DNA of 64,000 nt from positions 1 through 64,000 of the forward strand of contig JAIXPH010000014.1 in assembly GCA_027486345.1 (NCBI GenBank). The letters are read 5' to 3'. The notes under the pieces were generated by a model that was not told where the DNA came from, ran no database searches, and saw only the letters and a program-made list of their open reading frames with translations. The DNA is from Paracoccaceae bacterium (GTDB lineage: Bacteria > Pseudomonadota > Alphaproteobacteria > Rhodobacterales > Rhodobacteraceae). The translations under genes were made by a program, and so were the position numbers. Below, piece after piece: positions 49,970 through 60,856 of this stretch. How positions within the stretch are numbered: the stretch's first letter is position 1; each line of letters begins with the position of its first letter.

Positions 49970-50007
49970 AGCCAGAGACCTGTGTGTTCCGAGTTGAGGT
50001 GTCTTTG

Positions 50008-50592
50008 ATGGTATTGCGTCCGATTTTTATCGTCGTCGGCTTGGCCGCCCTGTCCGGCTGTGGCGGCTCTTCCGGTGGGGGAACCCCCGTGGCCCCCGCG
50101 CCCGAGGCGCCCCCGGTCTTTGCGGCGGATCGTTTCGCGACCGTCTCGGCCCAAAGCCGGGCCCTGATCCTGAAATACAACAACGCCGCGCCGACACCGG
50201 CCCTGCCCACCACCGGAAGCGCCACCTATCGCGGCACGGTCGGGTTCCACAGAACCGGCTATGTCGAAGCGGGCACCCGGCCCGAACAGATCGGCGACAT
50301 CACGCTGAACACCGATTTTGCGGCCCAGACCTTCAATGGCGCCGTGCGCGGCGTGGTCACAACTTCGGACAACCCCCTGACAGGCCAAATGGATATCGTG
50401 AACGGCGCCATGGTCGGCGGGCTTCTGGTTGCGCCCGTGCAAAGCACGCTGGGCCTTGCCCCCGGCAGTGCGCCACAGAGCGGGTCCATGGTCGGGGTCA
50501 TGTATGGACCGAACGCGGAAGCGGTTTCCGGGACGATCAACGCCCCCGTGGGAAGCGGACCCTCAAACGGCTTTTTCATCGCGGAACGGTGA
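50008..50592 (+). CDS. TbpB-like beta-barrel surface lipoprotein (putative)
   Basis: Lipobox LSGC followed by GGSSGGG; C-terminal GVMYGPNAEAVSGTI resembles the TbpB FYGPNAEELGG signature. Confidence 0.72.
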   Translation: MVLRPIFIVVGLAALSGCGGSSGGGTPVAPAPEAPPVFAADRFATVSAQSRALILKYNNAAPTPALPTTGSATYRGTVGFHRTGYVEAGTRPEQIGDITLNTDFAAQTFNGAVRGVVTTSDNPLTGQMDIVNGAMVGGLLVAPVQSTLGLAPGSAPQSGSMVGVMYGPNAEAVSGTINAPVGSGPSNGFFIAER

Positions 50593-51632
50593 AACGCCTC
50601 CTCTCCTTCGGCCGGTGCTGCGCGCGCGTCGCGCTGCTGTCGGTCGTGGCTTTCGGCGGCGCGGCCTTGGCGCAATCGCCGACATGGCCCTATGCCATTG
50701 CCTCCGGGTCGCAACGCCTCGCGCTGATGGCCTTGTTGCGGGATCAGCCTGCCGGTGCCGATGCGGTGACCGCAGGGCTGATCGCGGCACAGGGATTTGC
50801 ACCTGACGCGGGCGCGGACCTGTCCTGGAGCGTGGTGCCCGGGGTGGCGTGGGAGGACAACCTGAACGGTGGTATTCCGGCGCAATCACTCCGGCTTTAT
50901 GGCCTGAACTTCGTGATTGATGAGGCATCCCGCGCCAAATCGGGCCTGACGCCCACCTTGTCCATGGGCATCAGCGCGCGCAAGACTTTGGCGCCCGGTG
51001 CCGTCGTGCAGGTCTATGCCTTGGCGTCGGGGGCCTATTCGCTTGACCACCATCTGGGCAAAGCCGACATCGTCATGGGGGCCTGTTCGGGCCACAGCCT
51101 CGAGGCGGATTGGTTCATGGACATCTGCCTGCGCCAGACCCGCCGCCTGCGCGATCTGGGCAATACGACAGAGCGGCTTTACTCCGTCGGATTTGAAAAA
51201 CTGCTCGCGCTGGGAAACAGCCTGCATTCCGTGACCATCCGCCCGCAGATCGAAGAGGTGGACCGTCGCGCCCGCCCGATGATCGGGATGGATTGGGTCG
51301 GCATCTACCCGGACCTCGGCATCCTGTCGCTGTCCGTGCTGGGGGGACCCGCACCCGCCGGCTATGGCGGGGTCACGGGCTTTGCCAGCATCGGCATCAA
51401 GCGCGATCTGCTGGGGGCCGTGACGGGGGTCAGCCTGTCGGCGGAAACCGCCGCAGGGCAAAGCTATCTTGGCCTTGCGCGGGAAGATGAGACCTATACC
51501 TTACGCCTCTCGCGGCAGATGGGCCAATGGGGCGATGCGCAGGTGGGTTATCGCAAGCGCCTGTCCAGCATTCCGGGGTTCGAGGACACGGCGTTCCTGC
51601 TGGGATTTGACTTCAAGGGCTGGGACGGCTGA
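50589..51632 (+). CDS. SLAM-like outer-membrane beta-barrel protein without TPR domain (putative)
   Basis: Signal peptide; alternating amphipathic strands; VVPGVAWEDNLNGG; C-terminal FLLGFDFKGW; 4-bp overlap with the lipoprotein gene. Confidence 0.62.
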   Translation: MKRLLSFGRCCARVALLSVVAFGGAALAQSPTWPYAIASGSQRLALMALLRDQPAGADAVTAGLIAAQGFAPDAGADLSWSVVPGVAWEDNLNGGIPAQSLRLYGLNFVIDEASRAKSGLTPTLSMGISARKTLAPGAVVQVYALASGAYSLDHHLGKADIVMGACSGHSLEADWFMDICLRQTRRLRDLGNTTERLYSVGFEKLLALGNSLHSVTIRPQIEEVDRRARPMIGMDWVGIYPDLGILSLSVLGGPAPAGYGGVTGFASIGIKRDLLGAVTGVSLSAETAAGQSYLGLAREDETYTLRLSRQMGQWGDAQVGYRKRLSSIPGFEDTAFLLGFDFKGWDG

Positions 51633-51637
51633 GCCGG

Positions 51638-52228
51638 TCACGCCATCCCGACATCCGTCCGCCCGCGCCGATCCGGGCGCAACGCGGCATAAAGCACATG
51701 GTTGCGCCAGCGGCCCGCGATTTGCAGATAGCTTTGCGCGACACCTTCATATTTGAAGCCGCATTTTTCCAGCACCCCGCGCGAGGCCGCGTTTTCCGGC
51801 AGGCAGGCGGCCTCCACCCGGCTGAGGTCAAGGGCGACGAAGGCGTGATGCACCACCGACAGGATCGCCTCGCGCATGTAGCCGCGGCGCTGGAACGGCT
51901 CGCCGATCCAATAGCCCAGCGTTCCGGCCTGCGCGGGACCGCGACGGATGTTGTCGAGCGTGATCGCGCCGATCAGGGCCTGATCCTCGCGCCGGATCAG
52001 CATCAGGGGCAGCGCGGTCCCCTGCGCCTCGGCCCGGGCTGCCCAATAGACGCGGTTGGTGAAGGCGCGGCGGGTCAGGTGGTCGGCGGACCAGATCGGC
52101 TCCCACGGGGTCAGGAAGGCCTGACTGTCCGACCGCAAGGCCGACCACGCCCGCCAGTCACCATGCTGCGGCAAGCGCAGCGTCATCCGCTCGGTCTCGA
52201 TGCGAACCTTGCGGCGGAAGGCCAGCAT
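51638..52228 (-). CDS. GNAT N-acetyltransferase (RimJ-like)
   Basis: IETERMTLRLPQHGDWRAWSALR; GTLGYWIGEPFQRRGYMREA. Confidence 0.88.
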   Translation of the reverse strand: MLAFRRKVRIETERMTLRLPQHGDWRAWSALRSDSQAFLTPWEPIWSADHLTRRAFTNRVYWAARAEAQGTALPLMLIRREDQALIGAITLDNIRRGPAQAGTLGYWIGEPFQRRGYMREAILSVVHHAFVALDLSRVEAACLPENAASRGVLEKCGFKYEGVAQSYLQIAGRWRNHVLYAALRPDRRGRTDVGMA

Positions 52229-53487
52229 TACGCAGCCAAGCCCGCGCGGATGACCTCCAACCCCGGCGCATCGGCCACGGGACCGTACAGCGCCACCGCC
52301 GCCGCCGACCCGGCCAGCGCGCCGGAATAGCGGCGCACATCCGCCGTGGTTACTGCGTCGATCCGCGCCACGGCCTCGTCCACGCCCGGCACCCTGCCCC
52401 AGATGGCCAGCAGACGCGCATTGCGCTCGGCGCGGTTCGACGGGCTTTCCAGCCCCATCAGCATCCCGGCCTTGAGCTGCGCGCGGGCACGGGCAACCTC
52501 TGCCTCAGACATGTCATCTGCGGCGCGCTTGAGTTCATCTACGGTCAGGCCGACAAGATCGCCGATCTCATCCTCGGAGGTGCCCGCATAGATGGTGATC
52601 TGGCCGGTGTCTTCGTAAGCACCCGACTGGGCGAAGATCGAATAGCACAGGCCGCGCTCTTCGCGGATTTTCTGGAACAGACGGCTGGACATGCCGCCGC
52701 CCATTGCCGTGGCGTAAATCTGCGCGACAAAGACATCATCGGCGCGGTAGCCGGGGGCCTCAAACGCCAAGGCAAAATGGACCTGTTCCAGATCCTTGAC
52801 CTCCCGCTTTTCGCCGCTGGCGAACTTCGCCGGTTGCAGGCGCGACGCGCCCACGGGTTTCAAGCCGCCAAAAATCGCCTCGGCCTGACGCACGATGGCA
52901 TCATGGTCCACCCCGCCGGAGGCAGAGAGGATCATCTGATCCGGGCCGTAATGTTCGCCCACGAACCTGCGCAGATCGTCGCGACCGAAAGCCGAGACAC
53001 GCTCTGCCGGGCCAAGGATGGTGCGGCCAAAGGGTTGGTCGGGATAGCTGACTTCCTGCAACCAGTCGAAGATGATGTCGTCGGGCGTGTCCAGCGCCTG
53101 CCCGATTTCTTGCAGGATGACATGGCGTTCGGTTTCGATGTCATCGGTGTTGAACACAGGATTCAACACGATGTCCGCGATCACATCCAGCGCCAGCCCC
53201 ACATCGGGTGACAGCACACGGGCGTAATAGGCGGTCATTTCGCGGCTGGTATAGGCGTTGATATAGCCGCCCACATCCTCGATCTCTTCGGCGATCTGCA
53301 AGGCGCTGCGGCGCTGGGTGCCCTTGAAGGCCATATGCTCCAAGAAGTGCGCGATGCCGTTCTGTTCGGCCCGTTCGTGCCGCCCGCCCGCCATGACCCA
53401 GATGCCCGCCGAGGCGGACAACAGCCCCGGCATGGATTCGGTCACGATGCGAAAGCCGTTGGGCAGCGTGGTGATGCGTAGGGTCAA
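52228..53487 (-). CDS. M16 family zinc peptidase
   Basis: HFLEHMAFKGTQRRSA inverted zinc motif; GGYINAYTSREMTAYYARVL. Confidence 0.93.
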   Translation of the reverse strand: MTLRITTLPNGFRIVTESMPGLLSASAGIWVMAGGRHERAEQNGIAHFLEHMAFKGTQRRSALQIAEEIEDVGGYINAYTSREMTAYYARVLSPDVGLALDVIADIVLNPVFNTDDIETERHVILQEIGQALDTPDDIIFDWLQEVSYPDQPFGRTILGPAERVSAFGRDDLRRFVGEHYGPDQMILSASGGVDHDAIVRQAEAIFGGLKPVGASRLQPAKFASGEKREVKDLEQVHFALAFEAPGYRADDVFVAQIYATAMGGGMSSRLFQKIREERGLCYSIFAQSGAYEDTGQITIYAGTSEDEIGDLVGLTVDELKRAADDMSEAEVARARAQLKAGMLMGLESPSNRAERNARLLAIWGRVPGVDEAVARIDAVTTADVRRYSGALAGSAAAVALYGPVADAPGLEVIRAGLAA

Positions 53488-54869
53488 CGTCCGGTCCTTT
53501 CCCGCACGATGGATTGCAGCGCCGCCAGATCATTGGCGACACGCGTCACCCGTTCCGGGCGGTCGAACAGATCCGCCATCCGCAGCGGCAGGCCGGGACG
53601 CGCGCCCATTGCCTGTTCCACCGCATCGGGGAATTTGGCCGGATGCGCGGTGGCCAGCGTGATCATAGGCGTCGTGCCGAGGTTCTCTTCAGCCACCTTC
53701 ACGCCGACGGCGGAATGGGGACAGAGCACCTCACCCGTGGTGGCAAAAGCGGTGCGGATGGTGGCAATCGTCTCATCCTCTGAACAGCGACCCGAGGCGA
53801 AGGTGCCGCGCAACATCTGCAACGCGCCCTGGCTGATGGCAAAACCGCCCGCCTTCAACTCGGCCATCAACTGCGCCACGGCCGCCCCGTCACGGCCATA
53901 GGCATCGAACAGCGCGCGTTCAAAGTTGGACGAAACCTGAATATCCATCGACGGGCTGATCGAGGGTTTCACCCCATCGGTCGTATAGGCCCCGGATTTC
54001 AGCGCGCGGTCGAGGATGTCGTTCTGGTTGGTGGCGATCACCAGTTTCTCGATCGGCAGGCCCATCTGGCGCGCGATGTAGCCAGCGAAGATGTCCCCGA
54101 AATTGCCGGTCGGCACGGTAAAGCTGACCGCCCGATGCGGCGCACCCAAACTGACAGCCGAGGAGAAGTAATAGACCACCTGCGCCAGCACCCGCGCCCA
54201 GTTGATCGAATTCACCCCGGCCAGACGCACGCCATCGCGGAAGGCGAAGTCGTTGAACATGTCCTTCACGCGGGCTTGGCAATCGTCAAAGTCGCCGTCC
54301 ATTGCCAGCGCATGCACGTTGGATTCCGAAGGCGTGGTCATCTGGCGGCGCTGCACATCCGACACGCGGCCATGCGGGTACAGGATGAAAAGGTCCACAT
54401 TGGCCAGCCCCCGGAACGCCTCCATCGCCGCCGATCCGGTATCGCCCGAGGTCGCGCCGACGATGGTGATCCGCTCACCGGTCTTGGCCAAGGCCGCCTG
54501 CATCATCTGACCGATCAGCTGCATGGCGAAGTCTTTGAAGGCCAGCGTCGGGCCGTGGAACAGTTCCAGCAGAAAGTGGTTCGGGCCCAGTTGGACCAGG
54601 GGCGCACGGGCAGCGTGGCCGAAATTGGCATAGGCTTTCGCGATCAACCCGCGGAATTCGTCATCACCGAAGGTCTCGCCCAGGAACGGGCGCATCACGC
54701 GGAAGGCGATCTCTTCATAGGGCAGACCGGCCAGCGCCGCGATCTCCGCCTCAGCCATCACCGGCACCGATTGCGGCACATAGAGACCGCCATCACGGGC
54801 TAGACCCGTCATCATCGCCTCGCCAAACGTCAGCACCGGCGCTGCGCCGCGCGTCGAGATGTAGTGCAT
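53484..54869 (-). CDS. thrC: Threonine synthase
   Basis: MHYISTRGAAPVLTFGEAMMTGLARDGGLYVP; HGPTLAFKDFAMQL. Confidence 0.95.
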   Translation of the reverse strand: MHYISTRGAAPVLTFGEAMMTGLARDGGLYVPQSVPVMAEAEIAALAGLPYEEIAFRVMRPFLGETFGDDEFRGLIAKAYANFGHAARAPLVQLGPNHFLLELFHGPTLAFKDFAMQLIGQMMQAALAKTGERITIVGATSGDTGSAAMEAFRGLANVDLFILYPHGRVSDVQRRQMTTPSESNVHALAMDGDFDDCQARVKDMFNDFAFRDGVRLAGVNSINWARVLAQVVYYFSSAVSLGAPHRAVSFTVPTGNFGDIFAGYIARQMGLPIEKLVIATNQNDILDRALKSGAYTTDGVKPSISPSMDIQVSSNFERALFDAYGRDGAAVAQLMAELKAGGFAISQGALQMLRGTFASGRCSEDETIATIRTAFATTGEVLCPHSAVGVKVAEENLGTTPMITLATAHPAKFPDAVEQAMGARPGLPLRMADLFDRPERVTRVANDLAALQSIVRERTGR

Positions 54870-54883
54870 GGGTCGTTCCCTCT

Positions 54884-55561
54884 TCAAACCGTCCGCTGCC
54901 TGATACGCCAGAGCAGATAGGCTGTCATCCCCAGCCAGACCGCCGCGAGCGAAAACCATTGCACCGCATAGCCCCAATGATCGTTGGGAATACCGGAAGT
55001 GTCCACGGGCATCGCCTCAATTCCGTCCCCGGTTGGTTCACGCGCGACAATGAATGTCGGTTCCGTGTTCAGTGCCTGCGCCATCGCGGCCACGTCACGG
55101 GCATACCAAAGGCCGGTTTTCTGGTCCGGCGGCGGGGTGAAGCTGTCGGTTTCCTGCGGCCAGTGCAGGTTGCCGATGATGGTCGCATCGGACACGGTCA
55201 AGGCGCGGTCCTTGTCGGCGTCCGGCAGGAAGCCCCGGTCCACCAGCACGCGGCGGCCATCCTCGGTCTGGAAGGCCGCGATGATGCGCACGCCCGCGCC
55301 GATCTCCTTGCGGCTGACCAGCACGCTGAGCGTATCGCCGGTGAAGCGGCCACTGACCGTGACCGGCAGATAGCGGTTCTTCTCATCCGCAGGGTCCGGC
55401 GCGCGGGGCAGCGCCACAGGGGCAGCGGCGATCCGCGCGGTGATGTCGGCGAGGGTCGCCTCTTTCCACTGCATCCGCTGCACCTGCCAGACCCCCAGAG
55501 AGATCAGGATGCCCGCCCCGAACAGGCCGAACAGCAGGGGAATGATCATGCGGCGCATCAT
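54884..55561 (-). CDS. SURF1 family cytochrome oxidase assembly protein
   Basis: SLGVWQVQRMQWKE; NDHWGYAVQWFSLAAVWLGM. Confidence 0.9.
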   Translation of the reverse strand: MMRRMIIPLLFGLFGAGILISLGVWQVQRMQWKEATLADITARIAAAPVALPRAPDPADEKNRYLPVTVSGRFTGDTLSVLVSRKEIGAGVRIIAAFQTEDGRRVLVDRGFLPDADKDRALTVSDATIIGNLHWPQETDSFTPPPDQKTGLWYARDVAAMAQALNTEPTFIVAREPTGDGIEAMPVDTSGIPNDHWGYAVQWFSLAAVWLGMTAYLLWRIRQRTV

Positions 55562-55635
55562 GTCAGGTGATCCCGGAAAAGGCAGAAGGCGCGGGGGTGT
55601 CCCGCGCCCTCCCATCAAGGTCAAGTCTGGGCTGA

Positions 55636-56436
55636 TTACTGGCCCCAGACGTAGACGGCGAAGAACAGGAACAGCCAGACCACGTCCACGAAGTGCCAGT
55701 ACCAAGCGGCGGCCTCAAAGCCCACGTGCTTTTCGGGGGTGAAGTCGCCCTTGATCGCGCGGATCAGGCAGACGGTCAGGAAGATCGTCCCGATGACGAC
55801 GTGGAACCCGTGGAAGCCCGTGGCCATGAAGAAGTTCGCGTAGAAAATCTCGCCGCCAAAGGTCCAGCCTTCGTGCACCAGATGGGCGTATTCATAGACC
55901 TGCAACACGGTGAAGGCGATGCCCAGCACGATCCCCAGGGCCAGACCGTTGATCAGGTCCTTGCGGTTGTTCTCATGCACCAGCGCATGGTGCGCCCAGG
56001 TCACGGCCGCACCCGAGCAGAGCAGGATCAGCGTGTTGATCAGCGGCAGGTGCCATGCGTCAACCGGGACGATCTCGGGCTTCACATAGGCGGTGCCGAA
56101 GTAATGCTCCATCGGGAAGATGGCGTGCTTGAAGAAGGACCAGAACCACGCCGCGAAGAACATGACTTCCGACATGATGAACATGATGAAGCCATAGCGC
56201 AGGCCGATGCGGACGACCGGGGTATGGTCACCGACGCGGCTTTCCTTCACGACGTCGGCCCACCAGCCGAACATCACGTAAAGCACGCCCACCAGACCGA
56301 TCAGCATCATCCACGGCGCGCCGCCGTGCATGAACAACACGCCCCCAAACAGCATGATGAAGGCCGCAACGGCCGCCATGAAGGGCCACACCGATGGCGG
56401 CAGGATGTGGTAATCGTGGTTCTTCGCGTGTGCCAT
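55636..56436 (-). CDS. ctaE: Cytochrome c oxidase subunit III
   Basis: [42 protein letters not shown]. Confidence 0.96.
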   Translation of the reverse strand: MAHAKNHDYHILPPSVWPFMAAVAAFIMLFGGVLFMHGGAPWMMLIGLVGVLYVMFGWWADVVKESRVGDHTPVVRIGLRYGFIMFIMSEVMFFAAWFWSFFKHAIFPMEHYFGTAYVKPEIVPVDAWHLPLINTLILLCSGAAVTWAHHALVHENNRKDLINGLALGIVLGIAFTVLQVYEYAHLVHEGWTFGGEIFYANFFMATGFHGFHVVIGTIFLTVCLIRAIKGDFTPEKHVGFEAAAWYWHFVDVVWLFLFFAVYVWGQ

Positions 56437-56459
56437 TCCGGGTTCCCTCGCGTTTCTTG

Positions 56460-57029
56460 TCAGTTTACCGCCTTGGACGCGGGCGCAGCAAGCGCTGCCT
56501 GCGTCTCGGGCAGGGGAGTTTCATAGAAGGTGTAGGACAGGGTGATTTCCTGAACGAACTTGCCTTCGGGATCTTTCAGCATTTCCGGGTCCACGAAAAA
56601 GCTGACCGGCATCTGCACCCGCTCGCCAGGTTTAAGCACCTGTTCGGTAAAGCAGAAACAGGCGATCTTCTGGAAATAACCGCCCGCCGCGTCCGGGGTC
56701 ACATTGTAGCTGGCGGTGCCCGCCACCGTGCGGATGGACGGATTGTAAGCCTCGTAGAAGGCCAGAACGTTTTCACCGATGCGCACGGTCATCTCGCGCT
56801 GGACCGGGTGGAACTCCCACGGCATTCCGCGCTCGGTAGAGGCATCGAAGCGCACCTTCACGGTCTGCTCAAGGATGGTGTCGGGTGCGGCTTCTGCCAC
56901 GCCGGTGGTGCCACCAAAGCCGGTCACGCGGCAGAACCAGTCATAAAACGGAACGGCGGCAAAGGACAGCGACGCCATCGTCGCCACGACGCCGACAAGG
57001 TAAAGCGCGGTGCGGTTCTGTCCCTTCAC
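56460..57029 (-). CDS. ctaG: Cytochrome c oxidase assembly protein CtaG/Cox11
   Basis: [33 protein letters not shown]. Confidence 0.95.
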   Translation of the reverse strand: MKGQNRTALYLVGVVATMASLSFAAVPFYDWFCRVTGFGGTTGVAEAAPDTILEQTVKVRFDASTERGMPWEFHPVQREMTVRIGENVLAFYEAYNPSIRTVAGTASYNVTPDAAGGYFQKIACFCFTEQVLKPGERVQMPVSFFVDPEMLKDPEGKFVQEITLSYTFYETPLPETQAALAAPASKAVN

Positions 57030-57214
57030 GGTGTGGTCCCCTTTGCCGGTTCCGCACCGGCCTGTGCAGCGGGTGCCTGGAGGATGCCGCCTTGGGTGAC
57101 CTTGACCACGGTCATCGCGAACACGATCAGGATGAACGCGCCCAGCGTCAGACCAACGCCAAGGTTGCGGCCAAAACGGCGGGTGTGAATTTCATGTTCC
57201 GGACGCAGGGCCAT
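57026..57214 (-). CDS. Small single-TM protein in the cta operon
   Basis: MALRPEHEIHTRRFGRNLGVGLTLGAFILIVFAMTVVKVTQGG; overlaps ctaG start. Confidence 0.75.
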   Translation of the reverse strand: MALRPEHEIHTRRFGRNLGVGLTLGAFILIVFAMTVVKVTQGGILQAPAAQAGAEPAKGTTP

Positions 57215-57215
57215 C

Positions 57216-58148
57216 TTACCAGCCCCCAAAGCCATAGGGACGGAGCGCCGCTTCGGCCAGGAAGGCGCCAAACAGCAGGAACAGGTAGTAAAGCGAGAAC
57301 CGGAACACCGACTTTTCGACGGCGTAATTGTCCGCCTCGGCCATCGCCTCGTCCCGTTTCCAGATGCGCCAAGCGCCGCGCAGGAACATCGCGTTCAGCA
57401 CCGCGGCCATGGCCATGTAGATCGGCCCGCCGATGCTGGTGAACCCCGCCGCCAGCGCCACCGGGGCCAAGAGGATGGTATAGACAAGGATGTGCTTGCG
57501 GGTGGAGCGGCGGCCATGCGTGACCGTCAGCATCGGGACACCCGCGTTGGAATAGTCATCCTTCATGAACAGAGCCAAGGCCCAGAAATGTGGCGGCGTC
57601 CACATGAAGATCAGCGCGAACATCAGCAGGCTTTCGACCGAGACCGCGCCCGTCGCACAGGCCCAGCCGATCATGGGCGGGAAGGCCCCTGCCGCGCCAC
57701 CGATCACGATGTTCTGCGGGGTGGAGCGCTTCAGCCACATCGAATAGATCACGACGTAAAAGAAGATGGTAAAGGCCAGCAGCCCCGCCGCCAGCCAGTT
57801 GGAGGCCAGACCCAGCATCAGCACCGACAGGCCCGACAGGCCCATGCCAATCCCCAAGGCCTCACCCGACTGGACGCGGCCTGACGGAACCGGGCGGTTC
57901 TTTGTCCGGCGCATCACCGCGTCGATATCGGCGTCCCACCACATGTTCAGCGCGCCCGACGCGCCGCCGCCAAGGGCAATGAACAGGATCGACACGAAAG
58001 CCAGCACCGGATGCACCGACACCGGGGCCACGAGGATGCCGACCAGCGCGGTAAAGACCACCAGCGACATCACGCGCGGCTTGAGAAGCTGCACGTAATC
58101 GCCAAAGCCCGCTTCCTGCGGCCCTTCAAAGGCGCGGATATCCGTCAT
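57216..58148 (-). CDS. ctaB: Protoheme IX farnesyltransferase
   Basis: [36 protein letters not shown]. Confidence 0.95.
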   Translation of the reverse strand: MTDIRAFEGPQEAGFGDYVQLLKPRVMSLVVFTALVGILVAPVSVHPVLAFVSILFIALGGGASGALNMWWDADIDAVMRRTKNRPVPSGRVQSGEALGIGMGLSGLSVLMLGLASNWLAAGLLAFTIFFYVVIYSMWLKRSTPQNIVIGGAAGAFPPMIGWACATGAVSVESLLMFALIFMWTPPHFWALALFMKDDYSNAGVPMLTVTHGRRSTRKHILVYTILLAPVALAAGFTSIGGPIYMAMAAVLNAMFLRGAWRIWKRDEAMAEADNYAVEKSVFRFSLYYLFLLFGAFLAEAALRPYGFGGW

Positions 58149-58247
58149 CTGCTCCGTCCGATCTTCGTCGGGGTCGAAACCCGCCCCCGGTGTGGGAGAG
58201 CGGCCCCGCTTCCGGGACCGCCCCTGCCTTGCGCGATCCGCGCGGGA

Positions 58248-59162
58248 TCAGTTGCTCGCAGCGACCTCGATCGGTGCGGCGGCATCCAGTTCAGCCTGCG
58301 ACAAAACGACATCGCCGGTCTTGGCCTTTTCCAGCCATGCCGCATAGGCGGCTTCGGACACGACCTTCACCGTGATCGGCATGTAGGCGTGCATCTGGCC
58401 GCAGAGTTCCGAGCATTGGCCGAAGTAGATGCCCTCACGCTCGGGCTTGAACCACAGCTGGGCCAGACGACCGGGCACACCGTCCTGCATCACGCCGAAG
58501 GCCGGGATCTTCCACGAATGGATCACGTCGGCGGCGGTGACCTGCATCACGATGGTTTTGCCCACGGGCACGACCACGGCGGTGTCGGTGGCCAGCAGGA
58601 ACTGTTCCTTGCTGTAGCCCGCATCGACCAGTTGCTTTTCCACCTCAGGCGTCAGCATGTTCATGCCGCCGGTCGCGGGCGAGCCGATCATGTAGCTGTC
58701 GAAGGCCACGCCATCATCGACGTATTCGTAGCTCCAGTACCACTGGTTGCCGGTCACCTTGATGGTGACATCGCCTTCCGGGATGGTCTGCTGCTTGAAC
58801 AGCACCGGCAGCGAGAACGACCCGATGACTATCAGGATCAGGATCGGCACCACGGTCCACGCAATCTCGATCGGGGTATAGTGGCTGAACCGCGACGGCG
58901 TCGGGTTCGCGCGCTTGTTGTAGCGAACCAGCACATAGATCAGCAGGCCGGTCACGAAGATCGTGATCGCGGTGATGATATAGAGGATCATGTGATCCAG
59001 ACCGAAGAGGTCCCGCGCCAGTTCCGTGCCTTCGGGCTGGAAGCCCACGCCCTTGGCGACCGGCTGGCCAACAATTTCAAGCCCTTGCGCGAAGGCCGCC
59101 CCGGAGAGGAGCGACGCGGCGATGCCCGTCGCCATACCGTTCAGAGTGGTCAGAAGACGCAT
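58248..59162 (-). CDS. ctaC: Cytochrome c oxidase subunit II
   Basis: [44 protein letters not shown]. Confidence 0.96.
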   Translation of the reverse strand: MRLLTTLNGMATGIAASLLSGAAFAQGLEIVGQPVAKGVGFQPEGTELARDLFGLDHMILYIITAITIFVTGLLIYVLVRYNKRANPTPSRFSHYTPIEIAWTVVPILILIVIGSFSLPVLFKQQTIPEGDVTIKVTGNQWYWSYEYVDDGVAFDSYMIGSPATGGMNMLTPEVEKQLVDAGYSKEQFLLATDTAVVVPVGKTIVMQVTAADVIHSWKIPAFGVMQDGVPGRLAQLWFKPEREGIYFGQCSELCGQMHAYMPITVKVVSEAAYAAWLEKAKTGDVVLSQAELDAAAPIEVAASN

Positions 59163-59324
59163 GTTCCATTCCCGTTCGAGTGCGCGGCTTCGCCGCTGCC
59201 TTGTCGCGGACCGTCCCTTTGGCGCGAGGCGCGCAAACGGACAGAATCCCGTTGTTTCCACGTCGCTTGAAACCATATTAGGAAGGGCGCGACAAGCAAA
59301 ACCGTTGCGGCAAAAACGCGCCGT

Positions 59325-59338
59325 TTGACGCAGATCAA
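59325..59338. promoter_or_regulatory. FNR/FnrL-type box between ctaC and tldD
   Basis: TTGAC-GCAG-ATCAA, one mismatch to TTGAT-N4-ATCAA. Confidence 0.7.
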
Positions 59339-59351
59339 GGACAGGCCCCCC

Positions 59352-60797
59352 ATGACGAACCCGGCGAAAGATGCGGCGCAGGACGCTCCCTTCCGGCCCT
59401 TTGAAACCCTTCTGGACGAAGGCGTTGCGCTGTCGGTGCTGCGCGCGGCGACGGCGGGGGCTGAGGATGGGGAGTTGTTCCTCGAACGTCGCCGCTCGGA
59501 GGCAATCGTTCTGGACGATGGCCGCATCCGCAACGCCAGCTATGACGCCTCCGAAGGCTTCGGGCTGCGCGCGGTGAAGGGAGAGGTGGCTGGATACGCC
59601 CATTCGACCGAGATTTCCGAACGTGCCCTGCGCCGCGCGGCGGAAACCGCGCGGCTGGCGGTGGGCGATGGCGGCGGCGTGCTGGCCCCTGCCCCGCAAG
59701 GCACAAATGTCAAACTCTACGGCGACACGGATCCGATGGCGGATGCGACCTTCGCCCTGAAGATCGACCTGTTGAAAGAGATTGACGCCTATGCCCGCGG
59801 TCTTGATCCGCGCGTGGTGCAGGTGTCGGCCACCCTGTCGGCGGGTCTGCAAGAGGTGGAAATCCTGCGCCCCGAAGGTCTGCGCCTGTCGGACATCCGT
59901 CCGATGGCGCGGATGAACGTGTCGGTCATCGTGGAACAGGGCGGGCGTCGCGAACAGGGCGGCACAGGGGGCGGCGGGCGCTTCGGTCTGGCCCGCCTGA
60001 TGGCGCGCGACCATTGGCAGCCCCTGGTGCAAGAGGCGCTGCGCATCGCGCTGGTCAACCTTGACGCCATCCCCGCCCCGGCGGGCGTGATGGATGTGGT
60101 GCTGGGCCCCGGCTGGCCGGGCATCTTGCTGCATGAGGCCATCGGCCACGGGCTGGAGGGCGATTTCAACCGCAAGCAAACCTCGGCCTTCGCGGGGCTG
60201 TTGGGCCAACAGATCGCGGCCAAGGGGGTCACGGTGCTGGACGATGGCACCATCCCGGATCGGCGCGGCTCCATCTCGGTCGATGATGAGGGCACGCCGT
60301 CGGGCAAGAATGTGTTGATCGAAGATGGCGTGCTGGTCGGCTATATGCAGGACCGCCAGAACGCGCGGCTGATGGGTGTGGCCCCCACCGGCAACGGACG
60401 GCGCGAAAGCTATGCCCATATCCCGATGCCGCGCATGACGAACACCTACATGCTGGCGGGTCAGGATGATCCGGCGGCCATCCTCGCCGGGCTGAAGGAC
60501 GGCATCTATGCGGTCGGATTTGGTGGCGGTCAGGTGGACATCACCAACGGCAAGTTCGTGTTTTCCTGCACCGAGGCGTATCGCGTGCAGAACGGCAAGG
60601 TGGGTGCCCCTGTCAAAGGGGCCACGCTGATCGGCGACGGCGCAACCGCGCTGAAGCAGATCCGCGCTATCGGCAATGACCTCGCGCTGGACCCCGGCAT
60701 CGGCAATTGCGGCAAGGCCGGGCAATGGGTGCCGGTGGGGGTGGGCCAGCCCACGCTGATGATCGGCGGGCTGACGGTGGGCGGTTCCGCCGCCTGA
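59352..60797 (+). CDS. tldD: Metalloprotease TldD
   Basis: [21 protein letters not shown] zinc motif; [21 protein letters not shown]. Confidence 0.95.
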   Translation: MTNPAKDAAQDAPFRPFETLLDEGVALSVLRAATAGAEDGELFLERRRSEAIVLDDGRIRNASYDASEGFGLRAVKGEVAGYAHSTEISERALRRAAETARLAVGDGGGVLAPAPQGTNVKLYGDTDPMADATFALKIDLLKEIDAYARGLDPRVVQVSATLSAGLQEVEILRPEGLRLSDIRPMARMNVSVIVEQGGRREQGGTGGGGRFGLARLMARDHWQPLVQEALRIALVNLDAIPAPAGVMDVVLGPGWPGILLHEAIGHGLEGDFNRKQTSAFAGLLGQQIAAKGVTVLDDGTIPDRRGSISVDDEGTPSGKNVLIEDGVLVGYMQDRQNARLMGVAPTGNGRRESYAHIPMPRMTNTYMLAGQDDPAAILAGLKDGIYAVGFGGGQVDITNGKFVFSCTEAYRVQNGKVGAPVKGATLIGDGATALKQIRAIGNDLALDPGIGNCGKAGQWVPVGVGQPTLMIGGLTVGGSAA

Positions 60798-60809
60798 GCC
60801 AAAGAAAAA

Positions 60810-60835
60810 GGCCGCAGGGTCACCCCTGCGGCCAA
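60810..60835. terminator. Bidirectional hairpin between convergent tldD and carD
   Basis: AAAGGCCGCAGGG-tca-CCCCTGCGGCC. Confidence 0.75.
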
Positions 60836-60856
60836 CTCTCACGCATTTGGTCAGGA

